Source: JBAXLO01 sp037134755 (GTDB lineage Bacteria; Bacteroidota; Bacteroidia; Bacteroidales; JACABE01). From it: 47,142 nt of DNA. The DNA lies in contig JBAXLO010000005.1 of NCBI GenBank assembly GCA_037134755.1, forward strand, positions 1 to 47,142, given 5' to 3'. Under the pieces are notes generated by a model, which made no database searches, had not been told where the DNA came from, and saw only the letters and a list, made by a program, of their open reading frames with translations. Positions 33,657 to 42,097 of the stretch are shown piece by piece (within the stretch, counting starts at the first letter, position 1; each line of letters starts with the position of its first letter). The position numbers and the translations under genes are program-made.

Positions 33657-34580
33657 CTAACTTACAGGAACCATCATTATAGTTATTATTTCATAATCAA
33701 TATCCGTAATTACTATCTGTGCAGTATAAACCTCATACCCAAAAGCCATTGCACTTATAGTAAATGTTTTTATTGGGAAAACTGCTTTAGCACTCGAACC
33801 ATCTTTTCTACATTTAATGGTCATCGCCAACTCCGGTATATTTATCATCCCATCGCTTATAGCAGCGTTAGTAGTTGATGATAAAAGTTGAAATGTTTTT
33901 ATAACAGTAGCTTCACCCGTTTTAATATGTCTTATGCCCGTATGCACAAGTTTAATAATATTTAAGTAATCAGCTAAAATTGCATCATTTATACCTATTA
34001 AACCATACATTGCATTAGTCATTCTATTTCTTATTAGACTAACTATTTTTTGACGAGTAGCTTTTTTAACTTTTATTTTACCCGTTTTGTTTTTAATATT
34101 CGTTTGTGGTTCTGGACCAATGGCTTTATAAGCTGTATTTGCATCAGCCAATGCTGTTACTTTAGCGGGTGTTATATTATTAGCAGGCAATACAAGAGGG
34201 TTGTCTGTACAAATAGTTAATAAATTTGTAGCAAAACTTAATAATTCCGGAGCACGCAATTTACTTAACATTGAAGGTGTACACTTCACTTTTTCGTAAA
34301 CTTCCATATTCTTAGCTTCAAAAAAATATCCTGCCAATGGTCGTGCAATCCCAAGTATGTCTAGTTCCAAGGTCTCGCGCATAGCACCTTTATCTTCTGT
34401 AGTACCTATAGTCGTTAATTCTAGCTCATCGCATTGCGCTTCATAAATTGTAAGTAATGCATTATAGTCAACAAAACATCCGCTTATATTTAAAAATGTA
34501 ACGAATATCGAAGCATTTGTAGTTCCAAAAAGCCTAAGCCTTCTAAACATTTCTATGTAAATAGCATCTTCGTCTCTCAT
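33657..34580 (-). CDS. Hypothetical protein with helical N-terminal part and transthyretin-like C-terminal domain
   Basis: A 307-residue protein without a signal peptide. Residues about 1-205 look alpha-helical (repeated helical segments such as LLTIYEAQCDELELTTIG and RQKIVSLIRNRMTNAMYGLIGI). The last 90 residues (TGEATVIKTFQLL...AAISDGMINIPE...KTFTISAMAFGYEVYTAQIVITDIDYEIITIMMVP) have the spacing of a carboxypeptidase-regulatory/transthyretin-like beta fold. I recognise no specific family member and cannot name a function. A well-formed promoter at 34618-34647 (TTG, 19 bases, TAATTTTG) shows that it is an expressed unit. It is followed by the hairpin-rich spacer and preceded by a 21-bp array. 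Confidence 0.75.
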   Translation of the reverse strand: MRDEDAIYIEMFRRLRLFGTTNASIFVTFLNISGCFVDYNALLTIYEAQCDELELTTIGTTEDKGAMRETLELDILGIARPLAGYFFEAKNMEVYEKVKCTPSMLSKLRAPELLSFATNLLTICTDNPLVLPANNITPAKVTALADANTAYKAIGPEPQTNIKNKTGKIKVKKATRQKIVSLIRNRMTNAMYGLIGINDAILADYLNIIKLVHTGIRHIKTGEATVIKTFQLLSSTTNAAISDGMINIPELAMTIKCRKDGSSAKAVFPIKTFTISAMAFGYEVYTAQIVITDIDYEIITIMMVPVS

Positions 34581-34617
34581 ATTATTTTTTTTGATTTGTC
34601 TTTTAATATTATTTCTG

Positions 34618-34647
34618 CAAAATTAATCTTTTTTCTGAGATATGCAA
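34618..34647 (-). promoter_or_regulatory. Complete Bacteroidota-type promoter for the 307-residue protein
   Basis: The minus strand shows TTG at 34647-34645, 19 bases, and TAATTTTG at 34625-34618, the canonical arrangement, with transcription starting about 31 bases before the start codon. Confidence 0.75.
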
Positions 34648-34908
34648 CACTTATTTTTATTTATTATCAATAGTTTTCGAATTATTATTTCTGGATTCCC
34701 TTTTATTTTCTATATTTCTCAAAATTTTGTTTTCGTTTTAACTACTTTTTACAGTCTTTTCAGTATATTATGTCTATATAAAATTATGCCTTCCCCCCGT
34801 AATTCGTAATTGGATTATATTAATTTTTGCCTTCATTCATAATTCACAATTCATAATTTTTTAAAAATCATCCACAAAAATACACCAATCTTCAATTAAT
34901 ACTAAACT

Positions 34909-35158
34909 GCTTCCGTTTTCGCCCCGAGCTTCACCGCATTTTCCCGTTGCTTCGCGTCAATTGCTTCTTGCTTCGCGTCAATTGCTTCTTGCTTCGCCTT
35001 CATTTCTTTTTGCTTCGCCTTCATTTCTTTTTACGTCGCCCTTATTTCGCTTTGCTTCGCCTTCATTTCTCTTTACATCGTCTTCATTTCTCTTTGCCTC
35101 GCCCTCTTTTCCTTTTGCCTCGGCTTCATTTCCCTTTGCCTCGGCGAGTTCTTTTTGG
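34909..35158. repeat. 21-bp tandem array with GCTTCGC core, about 11-12 units
   Basis: GCTTCGC or a close variant begins each unit at 34928, 34949, 34970, 34991, 35012, 35033, 35054 and onward in 21-base steps; the bases in between drift (GTCAATTGCTTCTT, CTTCATTTCTTTTT and so on). Because 21 is a multiple of three, several frames are open through the array, including hydrophobic heptads such as LLRLHFF. These are a by-product of the period rather than evidence of a gene. The rest of the spacer 34648-34908 and 35159-35290 is AT-rich, with a CCGTAATTCGTAATT dispersed motif at 34798. Confidence 0.9.
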
Positions 35159-35290
35159 CACTAATGCAGTTCATCCTATACTAAATATAGTTCGTACCAA
35201 CTTAAATACGAATATAATATACTACAGAATTAATAATTATGAAAGCTATGGTTTTTTAATTTTTTGTTAAATTTACTGAGATTCCTTTAA

Positions 35291-36802
35291 TTAATGGTCA
35301 TCCTCCGGCTTAGGTTCCACGTTTACATTGTCATACTTTATTTCCCTTCCATCCTTATAATATATCCTTAAAAACAAACTCCCGTTGGTATCATAATGCC
35401 GCCATTCACCCTCGCGTTTGCCCATCACATAAGTTCCTTCTGCTTTCTTTTTCTCATCTTCCCAATAAAAAATATGTTTGCCGTTAGGAGTGTCATCTAT
35501 AAAACTGCCAACAAATTTCAACTTCCCATCACTATAATATTCTTTCCACACACCATCTCTTTTTCCTTCGATAAAATTGCCACTTTGCTTGCAATTATTT
35601 ATCTGATAATACCAGAAACCTGTCTCAAAACCTTCCTGATAATTACCTTTCATAATCACAATCCCTGTATCATCGTATTCTACAAAAGCACCATCTTCAA
35701 CACCATTGGCAAAATTCTCTACCACTAATCGTTTGCCTGTATCGTAAAACCATTTCCATTCGCCATCATAATTCCCTTTAGCATTGTACATTCCCTGCTG
35801 TTCTAGTTTGCCATTTTTATGATAGTATTTCCACAATCCCACCTTCTTTCCGTCCTGATATTTCCCCTCAGCTTTCTTAGTCTTATCATCATATAATTCA
35901 ATCCAATCGCCCTGTTTGGTGCCATCTTCATTAACGATTCCTTTAGCTACAATTTCGCCTTCTTTATATAAATAACATTGAGCTATAGTGCCATCCTTAT
36001 TATATTCTCTGCGCAAACCTTCGGGAACACCTCTGTTAAAACTGGCAACAATCTTAACTTTTCCATCAGGATAATAATCCGTTTTCACATCCAAACTCCT
36101 TAGTTCCGGCACATCTCTTTGCAGTTCATCATTTATATATTTCTCTATGGATAAAAGATTTCCTTCGCGGGAATATTCCTTAAAGAAACCATGACGCTTA
36201 TCATTAACATAAGCACCCTCTAGTTTTAAAATACCATTGTCATAATAAAACTTCCAAGGCCCTTGTTTCAATCCATTCTTATCTTTACGATTAATATATT
36301 CGCGGCTAACAACCATCCCTCTTTTGTATTCAATCAGCGAGATAATAGTTCCATCTTCGGCATATTCCTTACTAATACCCTGCTCCAAATCATTCTCATA
36401 GTTAACAGTGCGCATCAATTTGCCATCAGGATAATAATATTTAGTCAAACCACTCTTAACATCCTCAACATAATTTTCTTCAACAGTTTCCTTTTCGTAA
36501 TAGCTTTTGCGAACACCATTCTTCTTACCTTTCTTATAAATAGTTTCAACTGTAACTTTACCGGCCTCATTATAAAACTTCCAGATACTATCTAATTCAA
36601 AATTCTTTCTATTACCTTCAGAAGATAACTTCCCTTTAAGGTTATATGTTTTCCAATAACCATCCGGTTTGCCATCCTTCATAATACCTTCGCTCGATAC
36701 AATACCATTTTCATAATAAAATTTTGTATAGCCTGTAGTGTCCTGAGCGTTTATATTCAGGATAAGAAGCATTAAAACTATGAAGGTTGCAAATGTTTTC
36801 AT
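35291..36802 (-). CDS. Secreted MORN/YwqK-type repeat protein
   Basis: A 503-residue protein with signal peptide MKTFATFIVLMLLILNINAQ. It is almost entirely tandem repeats of about 22-24 residues with the pattern G-x-W/Y-x-x-Y-x-x-D/N-G-K-L (DGYWKTYNLKGKLSSEG, QGPWKFYYDNGILKLEGAY, GLWKYYHKNGKLEQQGMY and others), 15 or more copies. This is the MORN-repeat-variant pattern, annotated in some databases as 'toxin-antitoxin system YwqK family antitoxin'. Such beta-hairpin repeats bind lipids or proteins in other systems. No toxin gene is beside it, so the antitoxin label is not supported here. A -7 box lies at 36832-36839. Confidence 0.85.
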   Translation of the reverse strand: MKTFATFIVLMLLILNINAQDTTGYTKFYYENGIVSSEGIMKDGKPDGYWKTYNLKGKLSSEGNRKNFELDSIWKFYNEAGKVTVETIYKKGKKNGVRKSYYEKETVEENYVEDVKSGLTKYYYPDGKLMRTVNYENDLEQGISKEYAEDGTIISLIEYKRGMVVSREYINRKDKNGLKQGPWKFYYDNGILKLEGAYVNDKRHGFFKEYSREGNLLSIEKYINDELQRDVPELRSLDVKTDYYPDGKVKIVASFNRGVPEGLRREYNKDGTIAQCYLYKEGEIVAKGIVNEDGTKQGDWIELYDDKTKKAEGKYQDGKKVGLWKYYHKNGKLEQQGMYNAKGNYDGEWKWFYDTGKRLVVENFANGVEDGAFVEYDDTGIVIMKGNYQEGFETGFWYYQINNCKQSGNFIEGKRDGVWKEYYSDGKLKFVGSFIDDTPNGKHIFYWEDEKKKAEGTYVMGKREGEWRHYDTNGSLFLRIYYKDGREIKYDNVNVEPKPEDDH

Positions 36803-36831
36803 TTTATTTATTTGTTGAGCTTTATTATTTA

Positions 36832-36839
36832 CAAAAGTA
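36832..36839 (-). promoter_or_regulatory. -7 box for the MORN-type repeat gene
   Basis: The minus strand reads TACTTTTG, 30 bases before the start codon 36802. Confidence 0.5.
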
Positions 36840-36913
36840 AGAAAATAAATTTAATGTAATAGAACGTAAGTTTAAATAAAATCAGTATTAACGATTATTA
36901 AATTAATAAGCAT

Positions 36914-36945
36914 AAAAAAAGGGGACTTAAAACTAAGCCCCCTTT
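36914..36945 (-). terminator. Terminator after the first choice-of-anchor J gene
   Basis: AAAGGGG-A-CTTA and TAAG-C-CCCCTTT pair with one mismatch around an AAAC loop; on the minus strand the stem is followed by a run of seven T. It lies 20 bases beyond the stop at 36965. Confidence 0.85.
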
Positions 36946-36964
36946 CATCTAAAATCTTTAATGT

Positions 36965-37801
36965 TTATTCGCTGATAACAATTTTTTTCGACATTTTTCC
37001 TTCAGGATATTCTACCTGTAAGAAATAGATACCCGATTTAAGATCCGAAGTGTTTAAAGTAACCTTTTTAGCATTGTATTGTTTTTCATAAACAACATCG
37101 CCAATCATGTTAACAATTTTCACTAATTGTACTTTACTATTCGATTCGATAGTTAAATAATCTTTAGCAGGAGTAGGATATACATTAGTATAAACCTTTG
37201 TCGAAATCTCAGGGATAGCCGCTGAAGCTGAAACCTGAACATTATCTATAAAGATAGCAGCACCATTATTATAATTGTCTTTAACTACTTCCTGAAAAGC
37301 AATATATATACTTTGTCCAACATATGCAGAAAGATCATAATTATAGTTAACCCAACCTGAATCTGTTGCTAAATAAGTTATCGATGCAACTAAAGTAGTA
37401 AAATTAGCTACAGCATTACCTGAATTAGAAATTAAAACATTAACAGTATCAGTGTAAGCTCCAAATTTATTCATCCAGAAGTTTAATTTATATGATGGAG
37501 GAACAGTTGCAATTTGAGGAGTAACAAGCCATTGGTCATCTGCAGATGCGCCACCTGTAACCCAAGTGCAAAAAGCCATATAAGTGCCGCCATTATTGCA
37601 AGCAGTAACTAAACCACCTTGCCAACCGGTAATAGGAGTGCTGCCAACTGTATCTTGTCTCCAACCCGTGCCACCATCAGGATTTAATAACGACCAATTT
37701 GCCGGAGGAAATGTAGCGCCTTCGAAACTTTCATTAATAGATTGTGCAGAAACAAAGGTTCCTACTAATAGAATTGCAACAAGAATATATATGTTTTTCA
37801 C
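36965..37801 (-). CDS. Choice-of-anchor J-type protein with T9SS type A sorting domain (1)
   Basis: A 278-residue secreted protein. Signal peptide MKNIYILVAILLVGTFVSAQ. Residues about 23-190 (SFEGATFPPANWSLLNPDGGTGWRQD ... WLVTPQIATVPPSYKLNFWM ... YDLSAYVGQSIYIAFQEVVKD ... IFIDNVQV) fit the cleaved-adhesin/choice-of-anchor J jelly-roll domain. The last 80 residues (KVYTNVYPTPAKDYLTIESNSKVQLVKIVNMIGDVVY...GIYFLQVEYPEGKMSKKIVISE) are a T9SS type A sorting domain. It and the next upstream gene (37883-38692) are related in layout and look like tandem paralogues, each with its own -7 box. Its role is unknown; adhesion is a guess from the fold. Confidence 0.87.
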   Translation of the reverse strand: MKNIYILVAILLVGTFVSAQSINESFEGATFPPANWSLLNPDGGTGWRQDTVGSTPITGWQGGLVTACNNGGTYMAFCTWVTGGASADDQWLVTPQIATVPPSYKLNFWMNKFGAYTDTVNVLISNSGNAVANFTTLVASITYLATDSGWVNYNYDLSAYVGQSIYIAFQEVVKDNYNNGAAIFIDNVQVSASAAIPEISTKVYTNVYPTPAKDYLTIESNSKVQLVKIVNMIGDVVYEKQYNAKKVTLNTSDLKSGIYFLQVEYPEGKMSKKIVISE

Positions 37802-37839
37802 GATTTTTTGATTTAATATTAATGAATAAATTATGGGTG

Positions 37840-37847
37840 CAAAGGTA
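37840..37847 (-). promoter_or_regulatory. -7 box for choice-of-anchor J gene 1
   Basis: The minus strand reads TACCTTTG, 39 bases before the start codon 37801. Confidence 0.5.
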
Positions 37848-37882
37848 AGAATAAATAAACTAAACCTATGGATTTATTAAAC

Positions 37883-38692
37883 TTATTTAACAACATTTAT
37901 TTTCTGAACACTTATGCCTCTTTCAGTTTCTATACTTAAGGTGTAAAACCCTTGCTTAAGTTGCGAAATATTTAAAGATATGGATTTACTTTTGTTTTCA
38001 TTAGTCAATACAACTTGCCCTAATGCATTAAATAACTTAAGTTTTTTAATATTATTATTAGTTTTGATATTAATATAATTACTTGCCGGATTAGGATAAA
38101 CATTTACAAAGACTTTATCATTGGTAGTTTCATTTATCCCAACACTTTCACCAACTTGAATATCATCTAATATAAGAATAAATTTATTTGTAGATTGATC
38201 AACAAATGCTAAATATATATTCTGTCCAGCATAAGCTGCAAGCGGATACACATGGTTTGTCCACGAAGTATCATCTGCACCATTAAATAGCGTTGTTGTA
38301 AAGTCAGTCTTATTAACACCTGTTGTAGATAACATTACTTGTAGATTATCTCTTTCATTAAGATTATAATTCTTCGATTTCCAACCTAGAGAAGCGGAAG
38401 ACCCAGTAGGGATAGCTATTGAAGGAGTTATCATCCATCTGTCGGCTGTAAAAGCTCCGTAAGCAAAGTATGAAGTAGTAGCAGCAACAAAATCGCCGGT
38501 ATCTATCGGATCGTATTTGCCTACTATCCATGCTTTATTCTGGAAGTTTGAGTAATTAGTAGTTTGGGTATCGGTGTATAATGTAAAAGTACTAGGTATT
38601 GACCCACTACTAAAATCTTCTTGATAAATAAATTGCGAATAACTTAATTTACCAATCAAAATTACTATCAAAAGAACATATATTTTTTTCAT
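37883..38692 (-). CDS. Choice-of-anchor J-type protein with T9SS type A sorting domain (2)
   Basis: A 269-residue secreted protein: signal peptide MKKIYVLLIVILIGKLSYSQ, then an adhesin-like jelly-roll (IYQEDFSSGSIPSTFTLYTD ... DRWMITPSIAIPTGSSASLGWKS ... YPLAAYAGQNIYLAFVDQSTNKFILILDDIQVGES), then the sorting domain (VNVYPNPASNYINIKTNNNIKKLKLFNALGQVVL ... GFYTLSIETERGISVQKINVVK). The layout parallels the neighbouring gene at 36965. The substrate or partner is unknown. Confidence 0.87.
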   Translation of the reverse strand: MKKIYVLLIVILIGKLSYSQFIYQEDFSSGSIPSTFTLYTDTQTTNYSNFQNKAWIVGKYDPIDTGDFVAATTSYFAYGAFTADRWMITPSIAIPTGSSASLGWKSKNYNLNERDNLQVMLSTTGVNKTDFTTTLFNGADDTSWTNHVYPLAAYAGQNIYLAFVDQSTNKFILILDDIQVGESVGINETTNDKVFVNVYPNPASNYINIKTNNNIKKLKLFNALGQVVLTNENKSKSISLNISQLKQGFYTLSIETERGISVQKINVVK

Positions 38693-38728
38693 TTTTATTG
38701 ATGTTAAGATTTAAGAATAAATTTTATA

Positions 38729-38736
38729 CAAAGATA
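38729..38736 (-). promoter_or_regulatory. -7 box for choice-of-anchor J gene 2
   Basis: The minus strand reads TATCTTTG, 37 bases before the start codon 38692. Confidence 0.5.
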
Positions 38737-38814
38737 TTCACAATTTAAGAGAAATAAAACTTTTTATGAATGTTTTTTACAATTAAAATCCAAATATGAA
38801 TAAAATCAATTGGT

Positions 38815-40233
38815 TTACTTTGATTTAATAAGTATCTTAGCTTCCATCATATCCATAATAGCATACTTAATCCCCTCTCTGCCTAAGCCTGAATCTTTAA
38901 TACCTCCATAAGGCATGTGATCAACGCGGAAAGTAGGCACATCATTTATAACAACTCCACCCACTTCCAGTTCGTTAAAAGCTAGATCAATCTCATCAGC
39001 ATGATTAGTAAAAACGCCTGCTTGCAAACCATATACGCTGTCGTTTATCAAATCAACAGCTTCTTTAAAATCATTATAAGATTCAAGAATTACCACAGGT
39101 CCGAATACTTCTTTAACACACACATTCATGTCATTGTTAGTATTTGTAAGAACTGTTGGCTCAACGAAAGCATCTTTTCTGTTGCCACCACAAAGCACTT
39201 TAGCTCCATCCTTTACAGCCTTGTTTATCCATTCTTCAACTCTAATCGCATTAGCTTCATCAATCATTGATGAGATGTCAGTGTCAGCATTTAATGGATC
39301 ACCAACTTTTAAATGCTTAACAGCATTAACAAACTTCTCACTAAACTCATTAAAGATATCTTTATCAATATAAATACGTTGTGCATGTATACAAACTTGC
39401 CCTGAATAAGCAAACCCACCTACAACACATTTAGCTACAGCGATATCAATATTACTACTTTTAGTTACAATAACACCCGCATTGCCACCTAATTCAAGAA
39501 CCACCTTCTTTTTACCGGCATCTTCTTTCATCTTCCAGCCAATCTCCGGTGAGCCCGTAAATGTCAGTAGTTTAAATCTATTGTCAGTCACTAAAAGATT
39601 GCCTGTAATCCTATCCATAGGAAGTATTGAAACTGCTCCTTTGGGCAATGAAGTTCTGTCAATGATCTTAGCTAACTCAAGTGTAGATAAAGGCGTAGAA
39701 CTAGCAGGTTTTAATATGATTGGGCAACCGGCTGCAATTGCAGGGGCTATCTTATGAACAGCAAGATTAATAGGGAAGTTAAATGGGGCAATCCCAGCAA
39801 CCAATCCTACAGGAAAATACTTTACAATACCTTCTTTACCAGCTCCGGCAGGAGTCCAGTCTAAGGAAATATATTCAGATGGAAGTCTTTTTGATTCTTC
39901 GGCGGCAACTATAAATGTCTGTATCGCTCTCCCTATTTCTCCTAAAGCATATTTGTATGGTTTACAGGCTTCCTGAGCCAATACTTCAGCTAATCTTACT
40001 TCGTCTTTCTTCATTTCCAAAGCTATTTCCATTAATATTGCATAGCGTTGATAGGAAGGCATTGCTTTCATTAATGGCTTCGCATCCTCGGCTTTGCAGA
40101 TAGCTTCTTCTAATATTGTTTTGTCGGCAAGAAATGTTTGTGCAAAAGCCTTCCCCGTAAAGGGATTTGACACTAATATTACCTGGCTGCTGCTTACAAA
40201 CTTTCCTCCGGCGTATATCTGATAGGTTTCCAT
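38815..40233 (-). CDS. Aldehyde dehydrogenase family protein
   Basis: An NAD(P)-dependent dehydrogenase of 472 residues that oxidises an aldehyde to the acid. Key residues are visible: Asn152 in APFNFPIN, Glu247 in LELGGNAG, the nucleophile Cys281 in SGQVCIHAQR, and the dinucleotide site FTGSPEIGWKM. The C-terminal MPYGGIKDSGLGREG is conserved. The short, loosely similar sequence groups it with the lactaldehyde/non-phosphorylating glyceraldehyde-3-phosphate dehydrogenase-like branch, but the substrate cannot be read. It lies 11 bases after a CBM9-like lipoprotein gene, so the two are probably co-transcribed from the -7 box at 41391. Confidence 0.9.
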   Translation of the reverse strand: METYQIYAGGKFVSSSQVILVSNPFTGKAFAQTFLADKTILEEAICKAEDAKPLMKAMPSYQRYAILMEIALEMKKDEVRLAEVLAQEACKPYKYALGEIGRAIQTFIVAAEESKRLPSEYISLDWTPAGAGKEGIVKYFPVGLVAGIAPFNFPINLAVHKIAPAIAAGCPIILKPASSTPLSTLELAKIIDRTSLPKGAVSILPMDRITGNLLVTDNRFKLLTFTGSPEIGWKMKEDAGKKKVVLELGGNAGVIVTKSSNIDIAVAKCVVGGFAYSGQVCIHAQRIYIDKDIFNEFSEKFVNAVKHLKVGDPLNADTDISSMIDEANAIRVEEWINKAVKDGAKVLCGGNRKDAFVEPTVLTNTNNDMNVCVKEVFGPVVILESYNDFKEAVDLINDSVYGLQAGVFTNHADEIDLAFNELEVGGVVINDVPTFRVDHMPYGGIKDSGLGREGIKYAIMDMMEAKILIKSK

Positions 40234-40244
40234 CGGTACTTAAT

Positions 40245-41363
40245 CTACTTAATTACACCTTCATTAGTGATATACATCTTTGTTTTCCCATCCATACTTT
40301 CAAGCTTGGCTTCGTAGTTTATTTCTGTTGTGATAATGCTCAACTTATATTCTTTGGAATCATACAAACTACTGATATCATAGCCCAAATCGGTCATACT
40401 TGAAGTGTAAACTTTGTTTGTTTCATGATACTTGTCTTCTCTATAAAACACTGCCCAAAGTACATTCTTTAACTGTTCTTCTTTTGGCAGTTTAAATTCT
40501 TCCTTTGCAGTTCCTGTTTTATTTGTTGAGAACTTCAAATAACCGTATCTCTCGGGCATGTGCATACTTATAGCTCCCACCGGCGACCAAACCCAGTTAT
40601 GTTCTGGCAGATTTTTACCTTCTTTATCAGTAATCTTAACATATTTACCGTTTTCGTACTTGGTATCCCATTCCACGCGTGAGAAATTTATCCTCCAAGG
40701 CTTATCAACATTGGGTTTACCTTCGTCCAAACCAAACGAAAGCGACGTAAATGGTATTGCCACCTCAACTATCCATTTCTTATCTTTATCACTACCGTTA
40801 TTTATCGTTCCATCAATGCTTATAGCGTGCCTTAAGCCCTTGAAATCCCAGTTATGAAGCGCAAATCCCGAATGTCTATAAGGATGCGGCAGAAACAAAT
40901 CGAAGATAGTACCTTTGGCATTGGTCTCAAACTCAAAGTAATTCTTTGCATCGTTATCCGGATCAATAAATATCTCAAAATCATTATCCCTAAACACAAT
41001 ATCATCATACTTTTCCAGATACGCCCATATATGCTCTTCGCTCACCTCGGCCGCCACAAACAAATAGTTCTTATTCCACAGCATTTTAACCCTAGTATCC
41101 TGTGTAGGCTTGGGTTTTAAGTCGCCTTCAATATCTGTAAAGTTGTCGGTCCACTCTGCTTGTTGCCAGGCCTTTTCATCAAGTTTGCCATCAATATAAA
41201 TTGAATCATCAGTTTGATAACAAACATAATGCCTGGGCTCTACCAACAAGTGTTTTAGATCATCTTTAAGTGTTTCTTTGGTATTGCACTTTTCTTTATT
41301 ATTACAACATGAAAAAAGAAAAGGAAACGCAAGCGTTAACATCAATAAACGTGTGATTTTCAT
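40245..41363 (-). CDS. CBM9-like lipoprotein
   Basis: The start is the Met at 41363 (MKITRLLMLTLAFPFLFSCC, lipobox Cys19); the in-frame Met at 41393 would overlap the -7 box at 41391-41398. The 372-residue protein carries a CBM9-like domain through about 40-245 (YQTDDSIYIDGKLDEKAWQQAEWTDNFTDIEGD ... DNDFEIFIDPDNDAKNYFEFETNAKGTIFDLFLPHPYR ... WIVEVAIPFTSLSFG) and a further beta-rich part. It should face the periplasm or be surface-exposed and may bind a carbohydrate. It is first in a two-gene unit with the aldehyde dehydrogenase. Confidence 0.85.
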   Translation of the reverse strand: MKITRLLMLTLAFPFLFSCCNNKEKCNTKETLKDDLKHLLVEPRHYVCYQTDDSIYIDGKLDEKAWQQAEWTDNFTDIEGDLKPKPTQDTRVKMLWNKNYLFVAAEVSEEHIWAYLEKYDDIVFRDNDFEIFIDPDNDAKNYFEFETNAKGTIFDLFLPHPYRHSGFALHNWDFKGLRHAISIDGTINNGSDKDKKWIVEVAIPFTSLSFGLDEGKPNVDKPWRINFSRVEWDTKYENGKYVKITDKEGKNLPEHNWVWSPVGAISMHMPERYGYLKFSTNKTGTAKEEFKLPKEEQLKNVLWAVFYREDKYHETNKVYTSSMTDLGYDISSLYDSKEYKLSIITTEINYEAKLESMDGKTKMYITNEGVIK

Positions 41364-41390
41364 ATCAAGAATATTATTTAAATTAATATC

Positions 41391-41398
41391 CAAAAGTA
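41391..41398 (-). promoter_or_regulatory. -7 box for the CBM9 lipoprotein/aldehyde dehydrogenase unit
   Basis: The minus strand reads TACTTTTG, 27 bases before the chosen start 41363. Confidence 0.5.
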
Positions 41399-41669
41399 AT
41401 TATTTTATTAATATCAAAGCTATATTATTAAAATTTATTTTGGAATTAAGATTTTATTAATAATAATAAGAATAAATGTTATTGTAAGAATATTAAAATT
41501 CATTTGCAATGATATTCTTCATGTAAATACTCTTATAATTAATGCCTTTAGCAGGGATGTTGTCTTTTTTTATCACGCAATATATTTAATGAAGAAGCCT
41601 ATATTAATCTCCATTAAAATAATTATGGTATAAAAGAAAAAGAATACACTATTGTGTGAAAAAACATCT

Positions 41670-41870
41670 GTTACGAAGTTTTCTCAACGTGTTACGAAGT
41701 TTTCTCAACATGTTACGAAGTTTTCTCAACATGTTACGAAAGTTTCTCAGCATGTTACGAAGGTTTCGCAGCTTGTTACGAAGGTTTCGCAACTTGTTAC
41801 GAAGGTTTCGTAACATGTTACGAAAGTCTCGTAACATGTTACGAGAACTTGGTAACATGTTACGAGCTCC
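41670..41870. repeat. 21-bp tandem array of GTTACGAA units, 10 copies
   Basis: GTTACGA begins each unit at 41670, 41691, 41712, 41733, 41754, 41775, 41796, 41817, 41838 and 41859, exactly 21 bases apart. Left-hand units read GTTACGAAGTTTTCTCAACAT; right-hand ones become the perfect palindrome TCGTAACATGTTACGA. Open frames run through both strands for the trivial reason that 21 is a multiple of three. The surrounding spacer (41399-41669 and 41871-42066) is AT-rich, with a hairpin AAGAATAT...ATATTCTT at 41486-41519 and CAGTAAAA...TTTTACTG near 41919, and no gene. Confidence 0.92.
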
Positions 41871-42041
41871 CCAAAAAGGACGTTTTTCTCTTAAAAACAA
41901 CCCTAGAATCATTAAATATCAGTAAAATCAATAAAAAAACAAGTTTTACTGAAATTATCATAACAATAGCTCGCGTAAGCAAAACAAAAATAAAGAGTAT
42001 GAAAACTAAAATTCGGAAAAATAAAATAAGTATTGAAAGTA

Positions 42042-42074
42042 TTGGCTGTTTTATTAAAAAAAAGAGTACTTTTG
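42042..42074 (+). promoter_or_regulatory. Promoter for mfd
   Basis: TACTTTTG at 42067-42074 with TTG at 42042-42044, 22 bases apart. It lies 23 bases before the TTG start codon and leaves a very short leader. Confidence 0.5.
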
Positions 42075-42097
42075 TTGAAATATTTTAAACCTAACAA

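Noticed and set aside
34947..35270. Open frame with LLRLHFF heptads
   Set aside because: Produced by the 21-bp period; another frame is open as well, so it is not evidence of coding.
35291..36802. Calling the MORN-type protein an antitoxin
   Set aside because: The name is a database label; the protein is exported and no toxin gene is beside it.
41486..41519. Hairpin AAGAATAT...ATATTCTT as a terminator
   Set aside because: It lies upstream of the minus-strand gene and has no U-tract at the right place; kept only as a note in the array entry.
41649..41925. Open frames on both strands with heptads (LRNFRNM / LRSFLNM)
   Set aside because: A 21-bp unit without a stop codon opens the frame on both strands automatically.
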